From: Alistipes sp. ZOR0009
Lineage (GTDB): Bacteria > Bacteroidota > Bacteroidia > Bacteroidales > ZOR0009
DNA: 64,000 nucleotides
NCBI RefSeq assembly: GCF_000798815.1
Contig: NZ_JTLD01000003.1
Span: 1-64,000, forward strand
Direction: 5' to 3'
Shown: piece after piece, positions 1 through 7,325 of the stretch
Layout: each line of letters opens with the position of its first letter
Numbering within the stretch: the first letter of the stretch is position 1
Position numbers and translations under genes: made by a program
The notes under the pieces: model-generated
Database searches by the model: none
What the model saw: only the letters and a program-made list of their open reading frames with translations
What the model was told of the DNA's origin: nothing

Positions 1-98
1 CAATACTCATATCTCAATACTCATATCTCAATACTCATATCTCAATACTCATATCTCAATACTCATATCTCAATACCCATATCTCAATACCCATATCT
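1..98. repeat. 14-bp tandem repeat, at least 7 units, cut by window edge
   Basis: Seven back-to-back 14-bp units with consensus CAATACTCATATCT; the last two carry CCC instead of CTC. There are no spacers, so it is not a CRISPR array. The array may extend left of the window. The words TACTCATATCTCA reappear at about 724-758 on the other side of the four-helix-bundle gene, so the gene is bracketed by related simple repeats. Confidence 0.9.
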
Positions 99-109
99 CT
101 TCTATTACC

Positions 110-481
110 TTATTTCTTTTCCTTTGTTTTTTGTAGCAGATGTTCTCGTAGCTTATAAAGCATCTTTTGGATTTCATCCAGCTTATGTAGCAGCTGCTCA
201 TTCTCTTCTTCCGATAGGTATGCCAAGTCTTTACAAAGTAGCAGTAAAGTTTCAACCTCAAAAGAGGAACCGTTCGACATATCTATGAATCGCATAAAGT
301 CATTAGGAGTACTTCTTCCTGCACCTTCGGCAATGTTAGCTTCAATCGAAACTGACGCTCTTCTCAGCTGATTTGTAATGCCAAAAACTTCCTCCTTAGG
401 GAACTTTCTTGTGGTTGTGTAAATCTCCAAAACAAATGCATGGGATTTTTGCCAAACAACCAGCTCTTTAAAATTATGCAT
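110..481 (-). CDS. Four helix bundle protein (23S rRNA intervening-sequence / IVP family)
   Basis: The 123-residue product has the length and signature of the PF05635/TIGR02436 family: an N-terminal FKELVVWQKSHAF helix, fP-x-E-x-FGI-x-NQLRRA, then the hallmark SVSIEANIAEGAGR followed by FMRFIDMSNGSSFEVETLL. The family was named from proteins encoded in 23S rRNA intervening sequences and is structurally related to the Avd accessory proteins of diversity-generating retroelements; the cellular role of stand-alone copies is not established. No reverse transcriptase or variable repeat is visible nearby, and no rRNA flanks it, so it is a free-standing copy. It sits between a 14-bp tandem repeat and a long imperfect inverted repeat made of similar words, which suggests that the gene and its repeats may travel together. 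The downstream kinase gene is on the same strand about 280 bp away. Confidence 0.85.
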   Translation of the reverse strand: MHNFKELVVWQKSHAFVLEIYTTTRKFPKEEVFGITNQLRRASVSIEANIAEGAGRSTPNDFMRFIDMSNGSSFEVETLLLLCKDLAYLSEEENEQLLHKLDEIQKMLYKLREHLLQKTKEKK

Positions 482-517
482 GAGATTATATTTTGGGTGT
501 CACATAATGCGATATAG

Positions 518-770
518 TTGTTGAGCAGAGTACAGAGTACAAGGTACAGAGTATTGAGTATAGAGTCTTGTGATGTGAGGTATGAGTACAAAGTACAGAG
601 TGTAAGGTATTACGATGTGATATATGAATGCAAGGTACAAAGTATTGCGATTTACTCACTACCCACCACTCATTACTTTGTACTTATTTCTTTGTTCTCA
701 CTTCTCATTACCCACTTCTCTGTACTCATATCTCACTACTCTGTACTCATATCTCAAATCTCTACTTAAA
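518..770. repeat. Long imperfect inverted repeat of GAGTACAGAGTA-type words
   Basis: The left arm (about 525-650) is a run of degenerate words such as GAGTACAGAGTA, GGTATGAGTACAAAGT and AAGGTACAAAGTATTG. The right arm (about 655-765) carries their complements, for example TACTTTGTACTTA and CTCTGTACTCATATCTC. Folded together they would make an irregular hairpin of about 240 bp. Short open frames through it are low-complexity by-products. The right arm also overlaps the last codons of the adjacent kinase gene. Confidence 0.75.
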
Positions 771-2057
771 TCCAATTCTAAACTCGGTTATGCCATTTGC
801 TTTTGTTTCTAGCGACATCTGATACTGATGGTTTAGCAAAATCTCTCGGATAAACATCAAACCAATACCCTGTCCGTTGGGCTTGGTGGAGAAGAAGGGC
901 GTAAATAGCAAGCTCTGCTCCTCGGGGGCAATTCCCTTTCCATTATCCTCTACCGTTAGGGCTAACGGGTTGCTGGTAATCTTTACGACTATTTGTCCAT
1001 CCCTTCCTATCGATTCCATGCTGTTTTTTACAATATTGATAAGCACCTGCTCCATTTGAATGATATCAGCATTGATGGTGGGAGCGGGAGTGGGTAGGTC
1101 TATTGTAAACTTGATGTTTCGCTTATGGCATTCGGCCTCTAGCGGCAGCCGTACCGCATCGATAAGCATCTGAAGCGACACCTCCTTACGCGCAGGGTCT
1201 GGAATCTTCACCACCTCCGAAAAGTTGGACATCAGGCGGCTTAGGTTGCTTCCCCGCTCGGTGGCTATGTCTATAACGTTGCAAAAATCTTCGCTGTAGG
1301 CTAGGTCAGACTGCCGGAGGTTATCGGCAAGCAGGTTAAGCATCGAGTTGGTTGCCCCAATAGCGTTGTTAACCTCGTGAGACATCACCCGTATCACCTT
1401 TTCGTAAGCCTTCTTTTCGGTACGTATTAGCTCGTGGGTTAGCTCCTCTACCAGAATAAACGGATGCTGAAATCCCCTGTCGATAAAGTAGGAGCGGGTG
1501 CACTTGTACACATGCAGCCCGCTTAGGCGGACAATCTTATGCTCGTTGGGCTTAAGCGTGGCCATTTCGGCCGCCAGCGGATGGTCTATTTCGGCCAGCA
1601 GCCTGCCAGTGGTCTCAGACCCCACAAAAAGGCGCTGGGCCGAGGGGTTTAGGCTGCTAATGCGCTGGTCGAAGTCGAGGGTAATAACCCCAAGCGGCGA
1701 GGCGTTGATAAGCAGATCTAAAAAGTAGTGCTGCTCGCGTACGCGTAGCCGCTCCTCCTTAAGCTGTCCCATCATCTTGTTGAATACCCCAATGAGCTTG
1801 TCGATGTCGGGCTGGCCGATGGCGGTAAGGCGCGAGCTGAAGTCCTGCTCCTTGATAAGGTCGCTACCGCTGGCTATGATGTTAATGGGCCGTATAATAA
1901 GGCGGTAGAAGTAGATTAGCCCCACAAAGAGCAGTATAAGTAGTAGCTGGGAGAGCAGCAGCATGCGCGGATTTTTCAAAAAACCGTATATCAGAACAAC
2001 CGCAAGGGCAAGGTAGAAGGTGCCGGCAATTAGCCAAAAGCTATACTTTATTTTCAT
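762..2057 (-). CDS. Membrane sensor histidine kinase (HAMP-PAS-HisKA-HATPase, NtrY-like)
   Basis: A 431-aa kinase with two N-terminal membrane helices (about residues 6-27 and 33-52) and almost no extracytoplasmic loop. A HAMP-like linker follows (about 53-105), then a PAS-like region (about 108-205). The H-box is VMSHEVNNAIG with the phospho-acceptor His at 227. The ATPase domain has the N-box NIVKNSMESIG (Asn345), G1 DNGKGI (371-376), F-box LFTPFFST and G2 GQGIGL. The H-box type and domain order resemble NtrY-like kinases, which normally pair with sigma-54 response regulators. No receiver-domain gene lies next to it here, so its partner is elsewhere or left of the window. With so small an external part it probably senses a membrane or cytoplasmic signal; the ligand cannot be read from sequence. 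Confidence 0.92.
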   Translation of the reverse strand: MKIKYSFWLIAGTFYLALAVVLIYGFLKNPRMLLLSQLLLILLFVGLIYFYRLIIRPINIIASGSDLIKEQDFSSRLTAIGQPDIDKLIGVFNKMMGQLKEERLRVREQHYFLDLLINASPLGVITLDFDQRISSLNPSAQRLFVGSETTGRLLAEIDHPLAAEMATLKPNEHKIVRLSGLHVYKCTRSYFIDRGFQHPFILVEELTHELIRTEKKAYEKVIRVMSHEVNNAIGATNSMLNLLADNLRQSDLAYSEDFCNVIDIATERGSNLSRLMSNFSEVVKIPDPARKEVSLQMLIDAVRLPLEAECHKRNIKFTIDLPTPAPTINADIIQMEQVLINIVKNSMESIGRDGQIVVKITSNPLALTVEDNGKGIAPEEQSLLFTPFFSTKPNGQGIGLMFIREILLNHQYQMSLETKANGITEFRIGFK

Positions 2058-2248
2058 CGTATGCGCATAGTTTTTTACCCGGCTAATGTACAGATTTTAG
2101 CACGATAAGCTTATGCTGCTGCTCCCCAAAAGAAAGGTGTTGCTTGTAGTACCTGTTGGATATTTTTTGAGCAGCTGTTGGCAGCGTTTAGGGTGGAGGA
2201 ATTGCTATTTAGCCGAAAATATGGAGCATTTAGCTTCTTAAATGGAAC

Positions 2249-2479
2249 AAGTGACTTGTCATTTGTAGTAAATGACTATTTAAATGGAACAAGTGACTTG
2301 TCATTTGAAGTAAGTGACTATTCATCTGTAACAAGTGACTTGTCATCTGTAGCAAGTGACTATTCATTTGTAACAAGTGACATGTCATTTATAGTAAATG
2401 ACTATTTAAATGAAACAAGTGACTATTCACTTATAGTAAATGACTATTCATTTATAACGAGTGACTATTCATTTACTCC
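2249..2479. repeat. 21-bp tandem repeat, 11 units
   Basis: Eleven contiguous 21-bp units of consensus AAGTGACTATTCATTTGTAAC, with alternating TTGTCA and TATTCA cores, and a degenerate half unit before them. Because 21 is a multiple of three a plus-strand frame stays open from 2178 to 2525 (heptads of the type TSDYSFV), but its only upstream start is a TTG without a clear ribosome site. I therefore call this a non-coding repeat rather than a gene. The rest of the gene-free interval 2058-2763 holds the divergent upstream regions of the flanking genes and is AT-rich; nothing else was recognised in it. Confidence 0.9.
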
Positions 2480-2763
2480 ATATTTAGGTTTAAGTGTTAA
2501 CTGTGATGTGTTGTTAATGTGTTGATATATAGTGTTTGTGGTTTAAATAGAGTGTGGTATTTGATTTTTATTTTGAAATTGGGAAAAAAAGTAGCTAAAA
2601 AATAAACATTTATCCCTACCTCCATTGTTTACTATGTGTTGCTATTTCAATAACAGTAAATGCTGTTGTAGTAAATAGTTGGAATCTAGCATTTATTATT
2701 CATGTACGATAGTTCCAGCTGGTTTCTATTACAGCTAGTATTAATGCTCAAATATTTTTAACT

Positions 2764-3390
2764 ATGAGCACTATTCAAATTGTTACTAACTATAAACAAG
2801 TACCAGATAGTAGCATGATACTACTGGTAGAGGGTATAGTACAACGTTTGACAGGTAACCCGTATTTTAATATTCCTCCCGAGAGGTTGGTAGTATTTAA
2901 TACCTTAAAAGATGACTTTCAGGTAAACCTAGGTAAAAGTCAGGGTGGTTCTAAAGTTGATACCTTAAATAAAAACAGGTCTAAGCTTAATCTTGCCCTC
3001 TTTATGGAGGATTTAGCGTTAGATTTGAACATACAGGTAAAAGGCGATAGAGAAAAGTTGGCTACCACTGGTTTTACGTTGGTAAAGGAACCAGAGCGTC
3101 ATAAGCAACCAGGAAAACCTACCGGTTTTGCTATTAGCTACGGCGTTAGCTCTGGAGAGGTGGTTCTTTCTGTTGATTCTTGTAGCGATTCTAAATTTTA
3201 CCTTTTTTGTTATACGATAGATCCACCAGCAGAAGCTCACCCTTCTAACTGGAAATCTGTTGCATCAACTAGCCGTAAGGTGTTGGTAGAAGGGTTAACT
3301 AGAGGTGCTGAGTACCAGTTTTGTTGTGCGTACCAAGGTACCGATGGTAAACCTATTTATTGCGACCCGGTAAAGGTTCTAATGCTGTAA
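2764..3390 (+). CDS. Hypothetical protein with C-terminal fibronectin type III-like domain
   Basis: A 208-aa protein without signal peptide or membrane helix. Residues 1-110 are predicted mainly helical and match nothing I recognise. From about residue 117 (KPTGFAISYG) to the end the pattern GEVVLSVDSC...YLFCYTIDPP...WKSVASTSRKVLVEGLTRGAEYQFCCAYQGTDG is that of an FN3 sandwich, including the L-x-x-G-x-x-Y strand. Proteins of this size with an FN3-like tail occur in several copies in many Bacteroidota; their function is unknown. It stands alone and is closed by a strong terminator 33 bp after the stop. The ATG at 2764 gives the only full-length start. Confidence 0.75.
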   Translation: MSTIQIVTNYKQVPDSSMILLVEGIVQRLTGNPYFNIPPERLVVFNTLKDDFQVNLGKSQGGSKVDTLNKNRSKLNLALFMEDLALDLNIQVKGDREKLATTGFTLVKEPERHKQPGKPTGFAISYGVSSGEVVLSVDSCSDSKFYLFCYTIDPPAEAHPSNWKSVASTSRKVLVEGLTRGAEYQFCCAYQGTDGKPIYCDPVKVLML

Positions 3391-3422
3391 GCAAATAATT
3401 AAGTAAAATAGCAACACAACGT

Positions 3423-3452
3423 AAAAACCCCAACCGAAAGGTTGGGGTTTTT
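3423..3452 (+). terminator. Rho-independent terminator
   Basis: A perfect 13-bp stem AAAAACCCCAACC / GGTTGGGGTTTTT with a GAAA tetraloop, running into a T-rich tail. It closes the FN3-domain gene. Confidence 0.92.
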
Positions 3453-3531
3453 GGTTTTGATGATATATTAACACATTTGTATTTATTTATATATTTGGGT
3501 TGTTGTTGTATTGCACTTAAATATAGTTCCT

Positions 3532-3735
3532 ATGCACGTACTAATTCTTACTCTAATTATTCTTTCCGTAATTCTATGGGGTTGGGCCCTTTACGATATC
3601 AATATATCAAGATTAAGAGGGGATAGGCTACAACCCTTATGGCTTATGCTTATTGTGGTATTCCCATCTATTGGTCCTTTAATTTACTTTAGGGTAAAGA
3701 GGAGCAGGAGATTCATAAGAGGCGATATACGTTGA
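3532..3735 (+). CDS. Small membrane protein, PLDc_N-like
   Basis: 67 aa from the ATG at 3532; an upstream in-frame TTG at 3511 would add seven residues and is less likely. There are two hydrophobic helices (about residues 2-19 and 35-52) separated by the charged loop YDINISRLRGDRLQPLW. The second ends in FPSIGPLIYFRV followed by a basic KRSRRF tail. The G-P-x-x-Y-F-R pattern with a short basic tail is typical of the 'phospholipase D nuclease N-terminal' membrane domain (PF13396), which often occurs alone in small proteins of unknown role. No partner gene is visible. Confidence 0.65.
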   Translation: MHVLILTLIILSVILWGWALYDINISRLRGDRLQPLWLMLIVVFPSIGPLIYFRVKRSRRFIRGDIR

Positions 3736-3812
3736 AGTTAAGAATGGTTGCTTCTAGGCTCTAATGACATTCTATTCTTTGCATTAAAAAACCTAACAAA
3801 TACTACGGATAA

Positions 3813-4613
3813 ATGAAAAAACAAATTGCATTACTTGGGATTATTGCCACCCTGTTTGGGTGTGAGAAGGATGATACATCAGACTCCACACCTATCTTAC
3901 AGAATTGTGCGGTAGAGTACTTAGATTTTAAGGATGAGATGCGCTACGGTGCGGTAAATGGCATTCTTATTCCTGCTGATTCGCGTACGCTAAACTTTGT
4001 AGTGGAGAAGGGGCGTTACGTGAAGGTACAGGGAGGTGTTGTTGCTATGGCTGCAGGCACTAGTTTTAGCTGGGCTTTCAATACAGGATGTTATGAAACG
4101 CTTACCTACGAAGGTAGTAGCGTTAAGGTGTTTTCCTCTTCGGAGCTAACCTTTTATGCAAAGGATAACCCTAAGAATCCTACCATATATAGCTTTGATT
4201 CTAAAGGTAGGCTTGATAAGGTAACGCAAAGAAATGGCAATACGGTAAGCTACCAGTATCAAGCAGACGTAGCGTTAGAAAAAGATGCCAGCGGAAATAC
4301 CTTGCGTACGTTTTCCTTTAGCAATGGTAACCTTGTAAAGGTAGAAAAGCTGTGGAAGAATACAGAAGGGGTGGTAATCCAAAAAGAAGAGATGCTTTTT
4401 GAGGGATTTGACAGCCATCCTAATCCATTTAAGGGGAAGCATTATGTGCTAGGTGCTTTCTATAGGGCATTCTCGAATAGTAACTTTACAAAAAGAACGG
4501 TTAACACCTACATTTTACAAGATGGGGCATTGATAAAGAAAAGTACAGCAACAGAAACCGTTGAGATACGCTACGATGCCAAGGCAAATCCTTTACTTGG
4601 GGAATATAGGTAG
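3813..4613 (+). CDS. Hypothetical lipoprotein with surface-export type N-terminus
   Basis: 266 aa. The signal peptide ends in the lipobox LFGC with the lipidated Cys at 17. The next residues are E-K-D-D, which fits the C-x-K-(D/E)2 lipoprotein export signal described for surface lipoproteins of Bacteroidota, so the mature protein is probably displayed on the cell surface (inference). The rest is strand-rich; residues about 120-180 contain YD-repeat-like phrases (FDSKGRLDKVTQRNGNTVSY, then LVKVEK), suggesting repeated beta hairpins. I do not recognise a family and assign no function. It is a single gene, convergent with the PQQ-propeller gene and separated from it by a bidirectional terminator. 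Confidence 0.75.
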   Translation: MKKQIALLGIIATLFGCEKDDTSDSTPILQNCAVEYLDFKDEMRYGAVNGILIPADSRTLNFVVEKGRYVKVQGGVVAMAAGTSFSWAFNTGCYETLTYEGSSVKVFSSSELTFYAKDNPKNPTIYSFDSKGRLDKVTQRNGNTVSYQYQADVALEKDASGNTLRTFSFSNGNLVKVEKLWKNTEGVVIQKEEMLFEGFDSHPNPFKGKHYVLGAFYRAFSNSNFTKRTVNTYILQDGALIKKSTATETVEIRYDAKANPLLGEYR

Positions 4614-4658
4614 TAATTATAGTCGCATATATTGTTTCTATTTCGATTATTGGCATAT

Positions 4659-4693
4659 AAAAAGAGAGCCCACCAAGGTGAGCTCTCTTTTTT
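4659..4693. terminator. Bidirectional terminator between convergent genes
   Basis: The hairpin AAAAAGAGAGC...CCACC-AA-GGTG...AGCTCTCTTTTTT has an A-run on the left and a T-run on the right, so it can end transcription from both sides. Confidence 0.85.
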
Positions 4694-4706
4694 ATTGCTA
4701 GTGATA

Positions 4707-6635
4707 TTAAATGCTTAGGATGTTGAAGTTTCCATTATCCATAAAGTAAAGTAGCCCATTGCTAGAGTCTACCTCATAAATAACTTCTCTATTAGAGCTG
4801 AAATCTATTGTTTTAACCTCTTTCCCAGTTTGCTTGTCTACAACTACAAGGCTAATTGCAGTTTTGTTGTTGCTGTTGTCGCCTTTTAGGAAGTAGGCGT
4901 AGTTTTCGTTAGTACGAACTGCACGGCGCATTTTGTCGTTCGCTTTAAGTTTAGCGCGAAGGGCATCTTGCGCTAATGATGCTTCCTCAAAATTCTTAGC
5001 AGTTTGAGGGTCTACGAATAGACCTGATTCAGATTTTCTTCCATCAGCATAGGTTGTGGTTACTTGAGTACCAAGTATGCCAGAGGCAATGCTTGCAGTA
5101 AGCAACCCTGCTCTTTTTAGTCTACTGCCTTGAAGCTGCTCGTAAGTTTTGTGCTCAACAACAGTTCCATCTTTTTTGATGAAAATATATTCCTTTTGTC
5201 CGTAAATGAAATAGCCATCTGCTTTAATATCGCATCCTACAATTTCTTTAGGCTCTTTAATCTTTATATCAGCTGCTTTAGGTTTTTTGTTTTGGTTGTC
5301 AGGATCAAGTAGGTAGATATGTTTTTTTCCAATAACTACAATTTTCCCATTGGCATCATCAAAAGTTAGCCTATCGTTTTCGTTGAATAGGAAACCCCAT
5401 TTGCGATCACCAGATGCTTTATCGTAAACGTTCAAGTTTTTGGGAGTAATGGCCACGTTGGTGTTTTTATACTCTTTTCTAAGGATATCAAACTCCTCTT
5501 TGTCATCTACGTCTTCCATTTCAACAGGCTTCTTCCATGCCTTCTTACCGCTCTTAAGATCAACGGCCATTATCTTATTTCCAAATTGAACTTCTAGACC
5601 ATCACCGATAAGGGAGATTGTTCTAATATTATCTGCTTCGTAATCTCTTTTCCAAACCTTCTTCCCTGTTTGGATATCGTAAAGGTTTACGCTGTTTTTA
5701 TTGGCAAAGGCAATTTGGTTGTCATCTAGGAATTTGTGCAGCTTGTAGTCTCCTTCTAGCTCAATTGGTTCTGCCCATATGTTTTTCCCAGTTTCTGCGT
5801 TAATAGCAATAATCTTCTTGCTGAATGGCTTTGGACCGCTAAGCGACATTAGGTTAGATGCTGCAGAACGCTTTTCAACTACAAGAATGGTTGATTGATT
5901 AGGCGTGGTGAAAAAAGTGCCAGGGTTACAATCATTTTCCCATATAATGCTGCCATTCGTGGCATTTAAAAGCGCTAGCTTACCATTGTTGTTGTAAATA
6001 ACGTTTCCTGAAGCGGTAGCTGCTGGTTTGAATAGGTTAACAGAAAGGACGTCCCATCCATTAGCTTTGCTAACAAATTTCAGCGCATCTTTTGTTAGGT
6101 TGGCATCAGCAAGCTTTGTGCTCCATAGAAGGTTGTCAGTTGATAGATCTACTGCATGTAAAACCTCAGATCCATCCTCTGCTTTTACCTTAATTAGCAC
6201 GATGTTTAATTCAGGGATAATGTCGTTTGACAGTACAGACTTATAAGGCTGGTTGCTTTCTCCAAGAATTACTTTACCAGTGCTGATGTCGATTAAGTTC
6301 CCGCAGATAGATGCAAACTGCGAGTAAGGTATTTCAGAATACTCAGCAAGATCTAACCCTTTGGTCATATCGTCAGAAGCAGTAAGAGAGCTGGCTGTTC
6401 TAGCAGCCTGTAATGCAGCTACCTTTTCTGATTTTTTGATAGACCAAGCAACAGAGTTGTCGCTACTGTTAATTCCATAGTAGTATGCCGACGTTTCTAC
6501 CACTGGAGTTTGTGTAAAGTTGTGAAAGTAGATCGATTTTGGATTTCCTTCAATCGGAGTTTTCCATCTAACATCAACTTGTGCATAGGCTTCTCCAAGA
6601 AAAAGCATTGCAACGATTACGAGTGATTTTTTCAT
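4707..6635 (-). CDS. Exported PQQ-like beta-propeller repeat protein
   Basis: 642 aa. The signal peptide (1-18, ending AYA) would leave Gln19 as the mature N-terminus. It contains a series of PQQ/BamB-type blades, each ending in an A-x-D-x-x-T-G-x-x-x-W phrase: LALLNATNGSIIWE, IIAINAETGKNIWAEP, VNLYDIQTGKKVWKR, IMAVDLKSGKKAWKKP and LNVYDKASGDRKWGF. These define a seven- or eight-bladed propeller over about residues 70-450. The last 190 residues include helical and hydrophobic stretches not typical of BamB. Such folds bind partners or cofactors, but no dehydrogenase residues or other catalytic signature is evident, so a periplasmic or outer-membrane scaffold is more likely than an enzyme. It is divergent from the ECF sigma gene with a 90-bp gap, which makes it a candidate target of that sigma factor (inference). 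Confidence 0.82.
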   Translation of the reverse strand: MKKSLVIVAMLFLGEAYAQVDVRWKTPIEGNPKSIYFHNFTQTPVVETSAYYYGINSSDNSVAWSIKKSEKVAALQAARTASSLTASDDMTKGLDLAEYSEIPYSQFASICGNLIDISTGKVILGESNQPYKSVLSNDIIPELNIVLIKVKAEDGSEVLHAVDLSTDNLLWSTKLADANLTKDALKFVSKANGWDVLSVNLFKPAATASGNVIYNNNGKLALLNATNGSIIWENDCNPGTFFTTPNQSTILVVEKRSAASNLMSLSGPKPFSKKIIAINAETGKNIWAEPIELEGDYKLHKFLDDNQIAFANKNSVNLYDIQTGKKVWKRDYEADNIRTISLIGDGLEVQFGNKIMAVDLKSGKKAWKKPVEMEDVDDKEEFDILRKEYKNTNVAITPKNLNVYDKASGDRKWGFLFNENDRLTFDDANGKIVVIGKKHIYLLDPDNQNKKPKAADIKIKEPKEIVGCDIKADGYFIYGQKEYIFIKKDGTVVEHKTYEQLQGSRLKRAGLLTASIASGILGTQVTTTYADGRKSESGLFVDPQTAKNFEEASLAQDALRAKLKANDKMRRAVRTNENYAYFLKGDNSNNKTAISLVVVDKQTGKEVKTIDFSSNREVIYEVDSSNGLLYFMDNGNFNILSI

Positions 6636-6725
6636 ATAATAATTAGGTAAAAATAAGTCGGATACTATAATGTTGCTGCAAAGGTAGCAAATTGGGAGAT
6701 TCCTGAAAATTTCAATATTTAATGT

Positions 6726-7325
6726 ATGTTTAAGTCTTTTCGTGCAGCGTTAGCGTCATTATCTCGAATGCTTAATAAAAATATGGAAGAATCTTACGGC
6801 CGTAATAGATTGAAGAAACTTGAGCAGGTAATTGTTGAATTTCAGGACCAGCTTTTTAGGTTTGCCTTCTTTAGAACAGGAAACTTACCCGATGCTCAGG
6901 ATATTGTTCAGGATGTATTTATTAAACTGTATAACGACACTGCTTATCTGGATAAGGTGGACAACCTGAAAGGATATCTTTATCGGAGTATCTCTAATGC
7001 TTGTATCGATTACAGCAGAAGGAAAAGTCGTAGAAGGTTTGATACGCTTGAATCAATTCCGAAAAGGCAAGAGGTGGGAGAGAATACTACTTCTGATAAT
7101 CTGATGCTAATGGAGGAGTACAGCCGAATAGAAATGCTTCTAGATGGCTTACCTGAGGAGCAGTCTGAAATTGTAAGGTTGCGAGTTTTTGACGGGCTAA
7201 GCTTTGTGGAAATCGCGCAGCTGCAGGAGATTCCAGTTACCACGGTAAAGTCGAGGTTTAAGTATGGTATTGATAAGCTAAAGTCTAAAATTGAAAAAGT
7301 AAAGGAGGTAAATCATGGACTGTAG
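6726..7325 (+). CDS. ECF-type RNA polymerase sigma factor
   Basis: 199 aa from the ATG at 6726; an ATG at 6783 (MEESYGR) would give a product closer to the usual ECF size and is a plausible alternative start. Region 2 covers about residues 38-105, with the core-binding helix DAQDIVQDVFIKLY and the region ending in SRRKSRRR. Region 4 covers about 137-190, LDGLPEEQSEIVRL through the helix-turn-helix VEIAQLQEIPVTTVKSRFK. It overlaps the next gene, a zinc-finger anti-sigma factor, by 11 bp, a classical sigma/anti-sigma arrangement. The PQQ-propeller gene is transcribed away from it. Confidence 0.93.
   Translation: MFKSFRAALASLSRMLNKNMEESYGRNRLKKLEQVIVEFQDQLFRFAFFRTGNLPDAQDIVQDVFIKLYNDTAYLDKVDNLKGYLYRSISNACIDYSRRKSRRRFDTLESIPKRQEVGENTTSDNLMLMEEYSRIEMLLDGLPEEQSEIVRLRVFDGLSFVEIAQLQEIPVTTVKSRFKYGIDKLKSKIEKVKEVNHGL

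Noticed and set aside
1-98. Possible CRISPR array at the left edge
   Set aside because: Units are contiguous 14-mers with no spacers and no cas gene.
110-481. Avd protein of a diversity-generating retroelement
   Set aside because: Fold family is related, but no reverse transcriptase, template repeat or variable repeat is present in the window.
2178-2525. 115-aa open frame through the 21-bp repeats
   Set aside because: It starts at TTG without ribosome site and consists mainly of the repeat translated; treated as a repeat, with coding left open.
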